A DNA stretch of 64,000 nt from Quadrisphaera sp. RL12-1S (GCF_014270065.1 NZ_JACNME010000016.1:1-64000); one strand, 5' to 3'. Positions 28,916 to 36,837 are shown, counted from the first letter of the stretch. Numbers and translations: made by a program. Notes: generated by a model not told the origin, from the letters alone.

Positions 28916-28931
28916 TCGAACTCCTGTTCGA
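28916..28931. promoter_or_regulatory. LexA (SOS) box upstream of dnaE2
   Basis: TCGAAC-tcct-GTTCGA is a perfect match to the actinobacterial LexA palindrome TCGAAC-N4-GTTCGA. It is centred about 75 bp upstream of the dnaE2 start and about 180 bp from the divergent MFS gene. DnaE2 is a classical LexA target in actinobacteria. Confidence 0.9.
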
Positions 28932-29102
28932 CTCCAGGGACACTACACGCCCAGCGACACCCCGCGCAGGGGGACCGCTGCAGGCACTGCTCCAGGCGGG
29001 TGACCCGTCCCCGACCTGGGCCGACGACTTCGAGTGGTTGCTGACGACAACCGGGCGTAGCGTCGCGCCGTCGTCGAGGACGCGGCACGGAGGAGGAGAT
29101 CG

Positions 29103-30599
29103 ATGTCCACCGCGAGCGCTGCCCCCGCGGGCACCGAGGGCTCCATCAGGAGCCTCATCCCCGCACGCATCGACCGGATGCGCTGGGCGCCCTTCCACAC
29201 CCGGATGATCATGGCGCTCGGCACCGCCTGGATCATCGACGGGCTCGAGATCACCGTGGCCGGCGCTCTCAACCCGATCCTGCAGGACAAGGCCGCGCTG
29301 GGGATGTCGGTCACGGAGACCGGGCTCATCGCCACCGTCTACCTGGTCGGCCAGGTGGTCGGAGCGCTCGTCTTCGGCCAGATCTCCGACGCGCTCGGCC
29401 GCCAGAAGCTGTTCATGCTGACCCTGCTGGTCTACCTCGGCGGCAACGCCCTGACGGCGCTGACGTGGAACGGAGAGGTCTCCGGCCTGGTCTTCCTGTA
29501 CCTCACGAGGTTCATCGCCGGCGCCGGCATCGGCGGGGAGTACGCGGCCATCAACTCGGCCATCGACGAGATGATGCCGGCGCCCTACCGGGGCCGCGTG
29601 GACATCGGCGTCAACGGCACCTACTGGGCGGGCTCGATCATCGCCACCCTGGGCACCTACCTCCTGCTCGACACCATGCCGATCAGCTGGAGCTGGCGGG
29701 TGGCGTTCCTCATCGGCCCGGTCCTGGGCATCGCGATCCTCTTCCTGCGCCGCCACCTGCCGGAGAGCCCCCGCTGGCTGCTCATGCACGGTCGCGAGCA
29801 GGAGGCCGAGGACAACATCGCCGCCATCGAGCGCCAGGTGGAGGAGAGCGGCCAGCACCTGGCCCCCGTGGACGACTCCAAGGCCATCGAGGTCCGGCCC
29901 GCCCCCACGCAGGGGTACTTCACCCTGGCGCGGGTGCTCTTCAAGACCTACCCCTCGCGAGCCGCGCTCGCCGCCACGCTGATGATCACGCAGTCGTTCC
30001 TCTACAACGCGATCTTCTTCACCTACACGACCGTGCTCACGGCGTACTACGGGGTCGCCGCCAGCAACACCCCGCTCTACCTCATCGGGTTCGCCCTGGG
30101 GAACTTCATCGGCCCGCTCGCACTGGGCCCGCTCTTCGACACCTGGGGCCGCAAGAAGATGATCGCCGGGACCTACCTGCTCTCGGGGGTCCTCCTGGCC
30201 GTCACCGCCGTGCTCTTCAACGCGGGCGTGCTCAACGCCGTCACCCAGACCATCGCGTGGGCGGTCATCTTCTTCTTCGCCTCGGCGGGCGCCAGCTCGG
30301 GCTACCTCACCGCCAGCGAGCTGTTCCCCATGGAGGTGCGGGCCAAGGCGATCGCCATCTTCTTCGCCATCGCCCAGCTCTGCGGCGCCGGCGCCCCGCT
30401 GCTCTACTCCTCGCTCATCGGGAGCCTGTACGACCCCTCCGTGACCCGGCTGTTCATCGGGTACCTCCTCGGCGCGGCAGTCATGGTCATCGGCGGCGTG
30501 GTGGCGGCGTTCCTGGCGGTGGACGCCGAGGGCAAGTCCCTCGAGGACGTCACCGCCCCCCTGTCCGCCGTGACCTCGCGGCCTCGCGCCACCGGCTGA
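29103..30599 (+). CDS. MFS transporter, sugar-porter-like
   Basis: Twelve-TM secondary transporter of 498 residues. It shows the MFS loop motif GQISDALGRQKLF after TM2, its repeat FDTWGRKKM in the C-half, RFIAGAGIGGEYAAINSAIDE, and the sugar/metabolite-porter motif PESPRWLLMHGR at the end of TM6. The substrate cannot be read from sequence; related proteins carry sugars, organic acids or aromatic acids. ATG at 29103 follows GGAGGAGATCG. TAGCGT at 29058-29063 is a possible -10. It lies between two SOS-boxed units and is followed by repeat-rich DNA, so it may have been inserted there. Confidence 0.88.
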   Translation: MSTASAAPAGTEGSIRSLIPARIDRMRWAPFHTRMIMALGTAWIIDGLEITVAGALNPILQDKAALGMSVTETGLIATVYLVGQVVGALVFGQISDALGRQKLFMLTLLVYLGGNALTALTWNGEVSGLVFLYLTRFIAGAGIGGEYAAINSAIDEMMPAPYRGRVDIGVNGTYWAGSIIATLGTYLLLDTMPISWSWRVAFLIGPVLGIAILFLRRHLPESPRWLLMHGREQEAEDNIAAIERQVEESGQHLAPVDDSKAIEVRPAPTQGYFTLARVLFKTYPSRAALAATLMITQSFLYNAIFFTYTTVLTAYYGVAASNTPLYLIGFALGNFIGPLALGPLFDTWGRKKMIAGTYLLSGVLLAVTAVLFNAGVLNAVTQTIAWAVIFFFASAGASSGYLTASELFPMEVRAKAIAIFFAIAQLCGAGAPLLYSSLIGSLYDPSVTRLFIGYLLGAAVMVIGGVVAAFLAVDAEGKSLEDVTAPLSAVTSRPRATG

Positions 30600-30610
30600 G
30601 ACGGCTCGAC

Positions 30611-30683
30611 CTCGATCGGAGGGCCGTCACCGATCAACACCGGCTGCCCTCGATCGGAAGGCCGTCACCGATCGACACCGGCC
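30611..30683 (+). repeat. Imperfect 34-bp direct repeat, two copies
   Basis: Copies at 30611-30644 and 30650-30683, 39 bp apart, each running from CTCGATCGGA to CACCGGC and differing at two positions. They start 12 bp after the MFS stop. Each copy contains CGATCGG and CCGATC half sites. Confidence 0.7.
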
Positions 30684-30753
30684 CGGCTCGGCGGTGCCGG
30701 CCTGACCGCCGATGCCGGCCTCCGTCCGCCAGGCGAGCAGCCGCCCGAGCCCC

Positions 30754-30819
30754 GAGCCTCCACCGCAGGTGACCTGGGTCAGTTCCGGAACTGACCCAGG
30801 TCACCTGCGGTGGAGGCTC
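30754..30819. repeat. 66-bp perfect palindrome without loop
   Basis: Two 33-nt arms meet between 30786 and 30787 with no spacer and no mismatch. The centre is GTTCCGGAAC and the flanks contain TGACCTGGGTCA. Such a zero-loop palindrome can form a cruciform and is normally unstable, so it may be recent or selected. Confidence 0.85.
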
Positions 30820-30836
30820 CAGGACCGACGCATCCG

Positions 30837-30877
30837 CACCTGACCGTGGTCACTCCCGGACTGACCACGGTCAGGTG
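30837..30877. repeat. Inverted repeat with 16-bp perfect arms
   Basis: CACCTGACCGTGGTCA at 30837-30852 pairs with 30862-30877 across a 9-nt loop. It shares the TGACC..GGTCA theme with the neighbouring 66-bp palindrome, suggesting the two are related copies. Confidence 0.8.
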
Positions 30878-30901
30878 CTGGGTCGCGACCCCGACACGAG
30901 A

Positions 30902-30928
30902 CGTCGGAACCACACGCCAGTTCCGACG
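30902..30928. repeat. Inverted repeat with 9-bp arms
   Basis: CGTCGGAAC (30902-30910) and GTTCCGACG (30920-30928) flank a 9-nt loop, the same loop length as the preceding hairpin. The arms echo the GTTCC/GGAAC centre of the 66-bp palindrome. Confidence 0.7.
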
Positions 30929-30993
30929 CTTCACGCCAGGATCCGGCACCTCGGCGCGGCGCAGCGCGCTCGACACAGGCGCCGGCCCTCCCG

Positions 30994-31041
30994 GACGAGC
31001 GGCGTGACGAGCGGCGTGACGAGCGGCGTGACGAGCGTCGG
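30994..31041 (+). repeat. 12-bp tandem repeat, 3.5 copies
   Basis: GACGAGCGGCGT is repeated exactly at 30994, 31006 and 31018, with a partial fourth copy at 31030. It ends about 185 bp downstream of the HEPN gene stop, outside any supported gene. Confidence 0.8.
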
Positions 31042-31225
31042 CAGGGTGATGGAGCGCAGGTCGAGGCGCGCACCGGAACGTGCGGACGCCCCAGGGGTCT
31101 GCGGCGGGGTCGGGTGGGCGGGGGTCACGCTCTGTCCTGCTCGGCCGGACACCGCGGCACCACCACGACCGAACGCGGCCCTCGGACCCATCGGGTCCCC
31201 GGGTCGGTGCCGCGCCCGGTCGAGC

Positions 31226-31717
31226 TCAGGAGGCGGCGAGCGGCAGACCGCCGAGCCAGACCCGGACGTCGAGCAGCGCGGCGACCTGGCCCGTGAACGC
31301 CTCGGCGCGGGCGAGGTGGGCGTCCGCCTCGGACGCCTCGACGGCCGGTCCGCGACCGCTGTCGACGGCGGCGCGGCGCTCGGCCGCGGCCCCGAAGAAG
31401 AGCGCCCAGTCCTCCAGCTCGGGCGCCAGGGCCAGCAGCGACTCCCACACGTTGACGGGACCGCGACGACGCCCCCCGACCAGCTGGCGGGCGGCGACCA
31501 CGGCGGCCCCGGCGCGCAGGGCGGCCAGGTGCGCCGCGACGAAGCGCTCAGCGGGGTCGAGCGCGGAGGCCGCCAGCGACAGCTCGGTGGCGGCCCGCTC
31601 GAGCAGCCGGACGGCACCCGCCGGCGCCGGCGGCCGCGCGGCGGGCACGGCGCCCTCGCCCGTGCGGGTGGTGGTGCGGCCCGCTGGACCGGTGCGGCGG
31701 GGCCGGACGGCGGCCAC
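31226..31717 (-). CDS. SAV_6107-type HEPN domain protein
   Basis: Helical protein of 163 residues. After an Arg/Pro-rich N-terminus, the region from AVRLLERAATELSLAASALDPAERFVAAHLAALRAGAAV (about residue 40 on) through LALAPELEDWALFFGAAAERRAAVDSG to ADAHLARAEAFTGQVAALLDV matches the actinobacterial SAV_6107 HEPN family. HEPN folds are often RNases or toxin-like, but the R-x4-H catalytic motif is not clear here. GTG at 31717 is 1 bp from the DUF6504 stop, so the two are co-transcribed and likely under the LexA box at 32174. The family normally neighbours dnaE2 and Y-polymerase genes; its function is unknown. Confidence 0.75.
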   Translation of the reverse strand: MAAVRPRRTGPAGRTTTRTGEGAVPAARPPAPAGAVRLLERAATELSLAASALDPAERFVAAHLAALRAGAAVVAARQLVGGRRRGPVNVWESLLALAPELEDWALFFGAAAERRAAVDSGRGPAVEASEADAHLARAEAFTGQVAALLDVRVWLGGLPLAAS

Positions 31718-31718
31718 G

Positions 31719-32102
31719 TCAGTCCACCACCCGGACGAGGCGCCAGCGCGCGTCACCGCTGCCGGCACCACCGTCTCCGGCGGGCTCGCCGGCCAGCTCG
31801 AACGTGCCGGGCTCCGCCCCGAACCCGGCGCTGGCGACCACGCGCCACACCTGCTCGTCAGCAGCAGGTCCCGCCACCCGGGCTCCCGGCTCGCGGGCGA
31901 GCGCACTGCTGCCTCGCACCTCGACCGCCTCGCCGCGCAGCGCCCTGGCCGCCACGCCCTGCCACCACGGCAGGCGCGCGCTCCAGGTGGCCAGCACCTC
32001 GCGCACCACGAAGAGGCGGCCCCGCCAGACGAACGCGGACGGCTCTCCCGACCCGCCCTCGGCCACCTTCACGTGCACGACCTCGTCGAACGACCGGCTC
32101 AC
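31719..32102 (-). CDS. DUF6504 family protein
   Basis: Small protein of 127 residues, unknown function. Diagnostic features are VSRSFDEVVHVKV at the start, SAFVWRGRLFVVREVLATW in the middle (a Trp-rich beta segment resembling proteins encoded beside dnaE2/imuB in actinobacteria), and WRVVASAG..GTFELA near the end. GTG at 32102 follows AGGAGGAGCT. It heads a two-gene unit with the HEPN protein, and a perfect LexA box is 72-87 bp upstream. By association it is a damage-tolerance accessory protein; a molecular role is not established. Confidence 0.8.
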   Translation of the reverse strand: MSRSFDEVVHVKVAEGGSGEPSAFVWRGRLFVVREVLATWSARLPWWQGVAARALRGEAVEVRGSSALAREPGARVAGPAADEQVWRVVASAGFGAEPGTFELAGEPAGDGGAGSGDARWRLVRVVD

Positions 32103-32173
32103 AGCTCCTCCTCCTGAGGCACTGGCGGCGCGGCCCCGGGGCTTCCCCTCCCCGGAGGCCGCGCCCGCCGACA

Positions 32174-32189
32174 TCGAACATCCGTTCGA
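32174..32189. promoter_or_regulatory. LexA (SOS) box upstream of DUF6504-HEPN
   Basis: TCGAAC-atcc-GTTCGA, a second perfect LexA palindrome, lies 72-87 bp upstream of the DUF6504 start. The nearest gene on the other side (CrtA-like, start 32369) is 180 bp away with its own -10-like box, so control of the minus-strand pair is more likely. Confidence 0.88.
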
Positions 32190-32368
32190 CAGCAGCAGTG
32201 AAGCGCTGATCTCGCTCCCCGTCAACCCGCTGTCCACGGCGACGACGCTGCCACCGGGGTCTGACAACCCGCTCCCACCTGCGACGACGCACCGGTGAGC
32301 ACTCGGTGGCCAGCCGGTGCGCGCCGCTGGGGAGGGCTGATGCCCGGCGTCGCGGCTACGGTGCCTCC

Positions 32369-33085
32369 GTGGTCTCCGAGCGCGCAGTCCCGGCCTGCGC
32401 CGTGCTCCACCTGTGGCGGGTCCCCTCCCCCGCCGTCCCGGCCGCCGTCGCCCGCATGGCGCTGGACCGGCGCCACCTGCGGGCCAGCGGCGCGGCGTTC
32501 TGGAAGCTGCTCGGCACCGGTGACGGGCGCACCTTCACCCCGCGCGACGCCGACCCCCACCACTGGGCCGTGCTCACCACCTGGGACGACGACGCGGGCG
32601 CCCTGGCCTTCGAGCGCTCCCCCGCGGTGCGCGCCTGGGACCGCCTGGCCGCCGAGCGGCTGCGGGTGGAGATGGTGCCGGTGGCCAGCCGCGGGCGGTG
32701 GTCGGGCCGGGAGCCCTTCGGAGACCCGGTGCCCACCCGCGCCGCGGCCTCCGGGGGCGGGGCGGGGATCGCCAGCATCACCCGCGCCCGCATCCGCCTC
32801 GGGCGCGGACGCTCCTTCTGGGGCGCCGTCCCCCCGGTCTCCACCGACCTGCACGCCGTGCCCGGCCTGCGCCTGGCCGTCGGCATCGGGGAGGCGCCCA
32901 TGGGGCTGCAGGGCACGTTCAGCCTCTGGGACGACGCGGCCTCCCTGCGCGACTTCGCGCACGGCCGCGCCGCCCACCGCGACGTGGTCGAGCGCACCGC
33001 TCGCGAGCGCTGGTACGCCGAGGAGCTCTTCGCCCGCTTCGCCGTCCGGTCCCTGGAGGGCACGCACCGGGGGGTGTCCCCGTGA
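32369..33085 (+). CDS. CrtA-like (spheroidene monooxygenase family) protein
   Basis: Putative carotenoid oxygenase of 238 residues, related to CrtA, which introduces a 2-oxo group into acyclic carotenoids. Conserved blocks are GAAFWKLLGTGDGRTFTPRDADPHHW-type sequence near residue 40 and RGRWSGREPFGDP near residue 110, both CrtA hallmarks. GTG at 32369 follows TACGGT plus 6 nt (leaderless-type start); an ORF extension upstream is not conserved. It overlaps the CruF-like gene by 4 bp (GTGA). The oxygenation chemistry is inferred from the family and from the carotenoid neighbours. Confidence 0.75.
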   Translation: MVSERAVPACAVLHLWRVPSPAVPAAVARMALDRRHLRASGAAFWKLLGTGDGRTFTPRDADPHHWAVLTTWDDDAGALAFERSPAVRAWDRLAAERLRVEMVPVASRGRWSGREPFGDPVPTRAAASGGGAGIASITRARIRLGRGRSFWGAVPPVSTDLHAVPGLRLAVGIGEAPMGLQGTFSLWDDAASLRDFAHGRAAHRDVVERTARERWYAEELFARFAVRSLEGTHRGVSP

Positions 33086-33963
33086 GCGCCGTCCCCTCCG
33101 GCACCGCCGGCACCGCTGGCGATGCCGCCCCGCGCCCGCGCCCGCCGCTGGCCGCCGCGGGCGCGCGGCGCGCGGCGCTGGTGCTCGCGGCCGTCGCCGT
33201 CGTCGTCCAGGTGGCCCACCCGCTGCTGTCCGGGCAGGTGCTGACCACCGCCACCGTGGTGAGCGTGCTGGTCTTCGCGGCGGCGTCGCTGGTGAGCGCC
33301 GTCGCCACGCACGGGGTGAGGGCCGCGGTGGTGCTGGCCCTGGGCGCGGGCGGGGTGGGCCTGGTGGCCGAGGCGGTGGGCGTCGCCACGGGCTTCCCCT
33401 TCGGCGAGTACGCCTACGCCGGCACGCTCGGGCCGCAGGTGCTCGGCGTGCCCGCGGTGGTGCCCGCGGCCTGGCTGATGATGGCCTGGCCGACGATGCT
33501 CGCCGGGCGCTCCGTGGTGGACCTGCTCCGGAAGCGCTTCGGACCGGTGCCGCACTGGGTGGCGGTCCCGCTGGCCGCGTGGGTGCTCACCGCGTGGGAC
33601 CTCTCGCTCGACCCGCAGATGGTCGCCGCGGGGCACTGGGGCTGGCTGCACCCCGAGCCGTCGCTGCCGGGGGTCCCCGGCATCCCGCTCACCAACTACG
33701 CCGGGTGGCTGCTGGTCTCGCTGGTGGTGCACGCGGTGCTGCACGTCGGCGTCCCGCGGGCGGTGCGGCCCGGGGTGCCCGCGAGCGCGGCGATCGGCGC
33801 GGGCGCTCCCGCGCTGCTGCTGGGGTGGACGTGGCTGGGGTCGGCGCTGGGCAACGCCGCCTTCTTCGGACGTCCGTGGGTGGCGCTGTGGGTGTTCGCG
33901 GCCATGGGTCTGGTGGCGCTGCCGGCGCTGGCGCACCTGCGACGACGCTCCCCCACGACGTGA
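33082..33963 (+). CDS. cruF: CruF-like carotenoid 1,2-hydratase (DUF422)
   Basis: Integral membrane protein of 293 residues with about seven hydrophobic segments. The EAVGVATGFPFGEYAYAGTL and AAWVLTAWDLSLDPQM blocks are characteristic of CruF/bisanhydrobacterioruberin-hydratase proteins, which add water across the terminal 1,2 double bond of psi-end carotenoids. It overlaps the upstream CrtA-like gene and the downstream glycosyltransferase by 4 bp each, giving a tightly coupled operon. Substrate (lycopene or a desaturated derivative) is inferred. Confidence 0.82.
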   Translation: MSAVPSGTAGTAGDAAPRPRPPLAAAGARRAALVLAAVAVVVQVAHPLLSGQVLTTATVVSVLVFAAASLVSAVATHGVRAAVVLALGAGGVGLVAEAVGVATGFPFGEYAYAGTLGPQVLGVPAVVPAAWLMMAWPTMLAGRSVVDLLRKRFGPVPHWVAVPLAAWVLTAWDLSLDPQMVAAGHWGWLHPEPSLPGVPGIPLTNYAGWLLVSLVVHAVLHVGVPRAVRPGVPASAAIGAGAPALLLGWTWLGSALGNAAFFGRPWVALWVFAAMGLVALPALAHLRRRSPTT

Positions 33964-35090
33964 GGGGCGGCAGGGCCGTCCGGCTCGTCGGGGCGGCCAG
34001 CGCGGGGGCCGTCGTCGTCGCCGTGCACACCGCCGTCAACGCCGCGCTGCTGCGGCGCCCGGTGAGCGACCCGCCCGCGGTCGGTGAGCGGGTGAGCGTG
34101 CTGCTGCCCGTGCGCGACGAGGCCCACCAGGTGGCGGGCTGCGTGGCCGCGGTGCTCGCGAGCACGGGCGTGCCCGACCTCGAGGTGCTCGTCCTGGACG
34201 ACGGCTCCACCGACGGCACGGCGGAGGCCGCTCAGCGGGCCGCCGGCGGCGACCCCCGGGTGCGGGTGCTGACCGGCGCGCCGCTGCCGCCGGGGTGGCT
34301 GGGCAAGCCCCACGCGCTGGCCCAGCTGGCGGCGGCGGCCACCGGATCGGTGCTGGTGTGCCTGGACGCCGACGTGCGCCTGGCGCCGCTCGCCCTGGCG
34401 GCCAGCGTCGACCTGCTGCGCCGCCACCGTCTCTCGCTGGTGAGCCCGTACCCGCGGCAGGAGGCGGTGACCGCTGCCGAGCGGCTGGTGCAGCCGCTGC
34501 TGCAGTGGAGCTGGCTGGCCACGCTGCCGCTGCGGCTGGCGGAGAGCTCGCCGCGGCCGTCGCTGTCCGCCGCGAACGGGCAGCTCATGGCGTTGGACGC
34601 CGCCGCGCTGGAGCGCGCGGGCGGCTTCGCCGCCGTGCGGTCCGAGGTGCTCGACGACGTCGCCCTGGTCCGCGCGGTGAAGGCCGCCGGCGGGCGGGGC
34701 GGAGTCGCGGACGGGACCGACCTGGCCACCTGCCGCATGTACGACGGCTGGCCCGCCGTGCGCGACGGGTACGCGAAGTCGCTGTGGTCGGCGACCGGGT
34801 CCCCGGCGGGTGCCGCCGGGCTGGTGGTGGCCCTGGGCGCAGTGTTCGTGCTGCCGGCGGTCGCCGCGGCGACCGGTCTGGGCGGCCGCGGGGGGCGGGT
34901 GGCGGGGCTGGTCGGCTACGGCGCCGGCGTGGCGTCGCGCGTGGTCGCGGCGCGGCGGACGGGCGGCCGGGCCTGGCCCGACGCCCTGGCGCACCCGGCG
35001 TCGGTGGCGGTGCTGTGCTCGCTGGTGGTGCGGTCGTGGCGGCTGCGCCGCCGCGGCGGCCTGGCCTGGAAGGGCCGCGCGCTGCCCTGA
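33960..35090 (+). CDS. GT2 glycosyltransferase, probable carotenoid glycosyltransferase
   Basis: Family 2 glycosyltransferase of 376 residues. N-terminal membrane segment, then VSVLLPVRDEAHQVAGCVAA, VLVLDDGSTDGTAEAA (nucleotide-sugar Asp) and VLVCLDADVRLAP (DXD-like metal site), with two C-terminal membrane segments. Immediately downstream of and overlapping cruF, as in cruF-cruG pairs of other bacteria where the partner glycosylates the hydroxylated carotenoid. Sugar and hydroxyl position cannot be read from sequence. The GTG start at 33960 overlaps the cruF stop. Confidence 0.8.
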   Translation: MRGGRAVRLVGAASAGAVVVAVHTAVNAALLRRPVSDPPAVGERVSVLLPVRDEAHQVAGCVAAVLASTGVPDLEVLVLDDGSTDGTAEAAQRAAGGDPRVRVLTGAPLPPGWLGKPHALAQLAAAATGSVLVCLDADVRLAPLALAASVDLLRRHRLSLVSPYPRQEAVTAAERLVQPLLQWSWLATLPLRLAESSPRPSLSAANGQLMALDAAALERAGGFAAVRSEVLDDVALVRAVKAAGGRGGVADGTDLATCRMYDGWPAVRDGYAKSLWSATGSPAGAAGLVVALGAVFVLPAVAAATGLGGRGGRVAGLVGYGAGVASRVVAARRTGGRAWPDALAHPASVAVLCSLVVRSWRLRRRGGLAWKGRALP

Positions 35091-35293
35091 AGCACCGGCG
35101 GCGGCCTCGACGCCCCAGCGCCCGGCGGCGGCTGGCTGCACCTGGGCGCGATCGTCGCCGTCCTGGGCCAGCCGAGCAGCGCACTGGGTGGCTCCGGTCC
35201 ACTCCTCGGTTGGTGCGGGGTGGCCCTGGTCCACTCCCACGGGACCGGGGCCACCCCGCACCAACCGGGGCCTGGGCGCTTACCGTGGCGGAC
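35091..35293 (+). terminator. Long hairpin (26-bp arms) between GT2 and CrtD-like genes
   Basis: In this 203-bp gap, 35217-35242 and 35242-35267 bound a stem: the left arm begins at 35217 with CGGTTGGTGCGGGG and pairs with the right arm ending at 35267, with one mismatch and a loop of about 9 nt centred on 35237. It would end the cruF operon transcript; the next gene has its own TACCGT box (35281-35286). Confidence 0.7.
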
Positions 35294-36808
35294 GTGGCCC
35301 GGGTGATCGTCGTGGGCGCGGGCCTGGGCGGGCTCGCCGCTGCCGCGCGTCTGGCCGCCCTCGGCCACGACGTCACCGTCTGCGAGCAGGCGGACACCGT
35401 CGGCGGCAAGCTGGGGTGGTTCGAGCGCGACGGCTTCGCCTTCGACACCGGCCCGAGCCTGCTGACCTGGCCCGACCAGCTGCGCCGCCTCTTCGCCGCC
35501 ACCGGGTCGCCGCTGGAGGAGCACCTCGACCTGCGCCCCGTCGCGCCCACCGACCACCGCTTCACCGACGGCAGCCGGCTCCACCTCGACGACGACCTCG
35601 GCCCCGGCTGGCGCCGCCTCCTGGAGCGCGCGCGCCGCATCTGGGACGCCACCGAGGGCCCCTTCCTCAGCCGGCCGCTGCACGGCGCGCGCACCCTCGC
35701 GGCGCTCGCGGCGCGCCCCGGCGGGCTGCACGACGTCGCGACCATCGCGCCCGGCACCTCCCTGCGCGCCCTGGCGCAGGCCCACCTCGACGACCCCCGT
35801 CACGTCGCCCTGGTCGACCGGATGGCCACCTACACCGGCTCCGACCCGCGCCGCGCGCCCGCGGCGCTGGCCTCGGTGCTGCACCTGGAGCTGACCGGGG
35901 GCTCCTGGTACGTCCCCGGTGGGCTGCGCCGGGTGGTGGACGCCGTCGCCGACCGCGCCCGCGAGCGCGGCGCCCGGGTCCTTACCGGGGAGCGGGTCGA
36001 GGAGGTGCTCGTCGAGGGCGGTCGGGCCGCCGGCGTGCGCCTGGCCGGCGGCCGCCACCTCGCCGCGGACGTCGTCGTCGTCAACGCCGACGCCTCCGCC
36101 CTGCACGGCGTGCGCACCCCACCCGGGCAGCGCCCCCTGCTCCCGCCGTCCGCCCGCCGCGGCACCCGCGGGGCGCGGGCCGGTCTGGCGGCCACCACCC
36201 CGTCGCTGAGCGGGTTCGTGCTGCTGCTGGCCCTGCGCGGGCGCACCCCCGGCCTGGCCCACCACACGGTGCTGTTCCCGCCCCTGGAGGGCGCGGGCTA
36301 CGACGACGAGTTCGACGCGGTCTTCGGCTCAGGACGACGACGCGGGCGGCCGAGCGCCGTCCCGGAACCGGCGGTCTACGTGAGCGCTCCGGACGACCCG
36401 GCGCTGCGCCCCGACGACGGCTCCGAGGCGTGGTTCGTGCTGGTCAACGCCCCGCGGCACAGCCCGCACGACCCGCGCGCCGGCGTCGACTGGCGGGCCG
36501 GCGGGTTCGCGCAGGCCTACGCCGACCACGTGCTGGCCGTCATGGCCCGCCGGGGCCTGGACGTGCGGGACCGCGTGCTGTGGCGCGAGGTGCGCACCCC
36601 CGCGGACCTGGAGCGCGCCACCGGCAGCGTCGGCGGGTCCATCTACGGGTCCTCCAGCAACGGGGCGCGCGCGGCGTTCCTGCGCCCCGCCAACCGCTCG
36701 CGCGTGCCCGGGCTGCTGCTGGTGGGCGGGTCGAGCCACCCCGGCGGCGGCATACCGCTGGTGCTCGCCTCCGCGGCCATCACGTCGGGGCTGGTCGGGC
36801 CCGCCTGA
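35294..36808 (+). CDS. crtD: CrtD-like carotenoid 3,4-desaturase
   Basis: FAD-dependent CrtI-family desaturase/isomerase of 504 residues. N-terminal dinucleotide-binding motif VIVVGAGLGGLAAAARLAAL, then FDTGPSLLTWPDQL, and the C-terminal FAD segment PGLLLVGGSSHPGGGIPLVL. The GSIYGSSSNGARAAFLRPAN block resembles CrtD/C-3',4' desaturases rather than phytoene desaturase. GTG at 35294 is 7 nt after TACCGT (leaderless-type); an in-frame GTG at 35285 overlaps that box. In pathways with CruF/CrtA it would extend the conjugated system after hydration. Confidence 0.82.
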   Translation: MARVIVVGAGLGGLAAAARLAALGHDVTVCEQADTVGGKLGWFERDGFAFDTGPSLLTWPDQLRRLFAATGSPLEEHLDLRPVAPTDHRFTDGSRLHLDDDLGPGWRRLLERARRIWDATEGPFLSRPLHGARTLAALAARPGGLHDVATIAPGTSLRALAQAHLDDPRHVALVDRMATYTGSDPRRAPAALASVLHLELTGGSWYVPGGLRRVVDAVADRARERGARVLTGERVEEVLVEGGRAAGVRLAGGRHLAADVVVVNADASALHGVRTPPGQRPLLPPSARRGTRGARAGLAATTPSLSGFVLLLALRGRTPGLAHHTVLFPPLEGAGYDDEFDAVFGSGRRRGRPSAVPEPAVYVSAPDDPALRPDDGSEAWFVLVNAPRHSPHDPRAGVDWRAGGFAQAYADHVLAVMARRGLDVRDRVLWREVRTPADLERATGSVGGSIYGSSSNGARAAFLRPANRSRVPGLLLVGGSSHPGGGIPLVLASAAITSGLVGPA

Positions 36809-36837
36809 GGAGACGGGCGGGCGACGACCACGACGCC

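Larger units (their letters stand above)
30600..31225. other. Gene-free, repeat-rich spacer
   Basis: No coding sequence is supported in these 626 bp between the MFS gene and the HEPN gene. The stretch is a string of direct repeats, palindromes and a 12-bp tandem array listed separately. Open frames crossing it have repetitive products such as SGVTSGVTSGVT and no recognisable domain. Confidence 0.6.

Noticed and set aside
30875-32209. Plus-strand 444-codon frame across the spacer and HEPN/DUF6504 genes
   Set aside because: Begins in tandem repeats and is antisense to two recognised genes.
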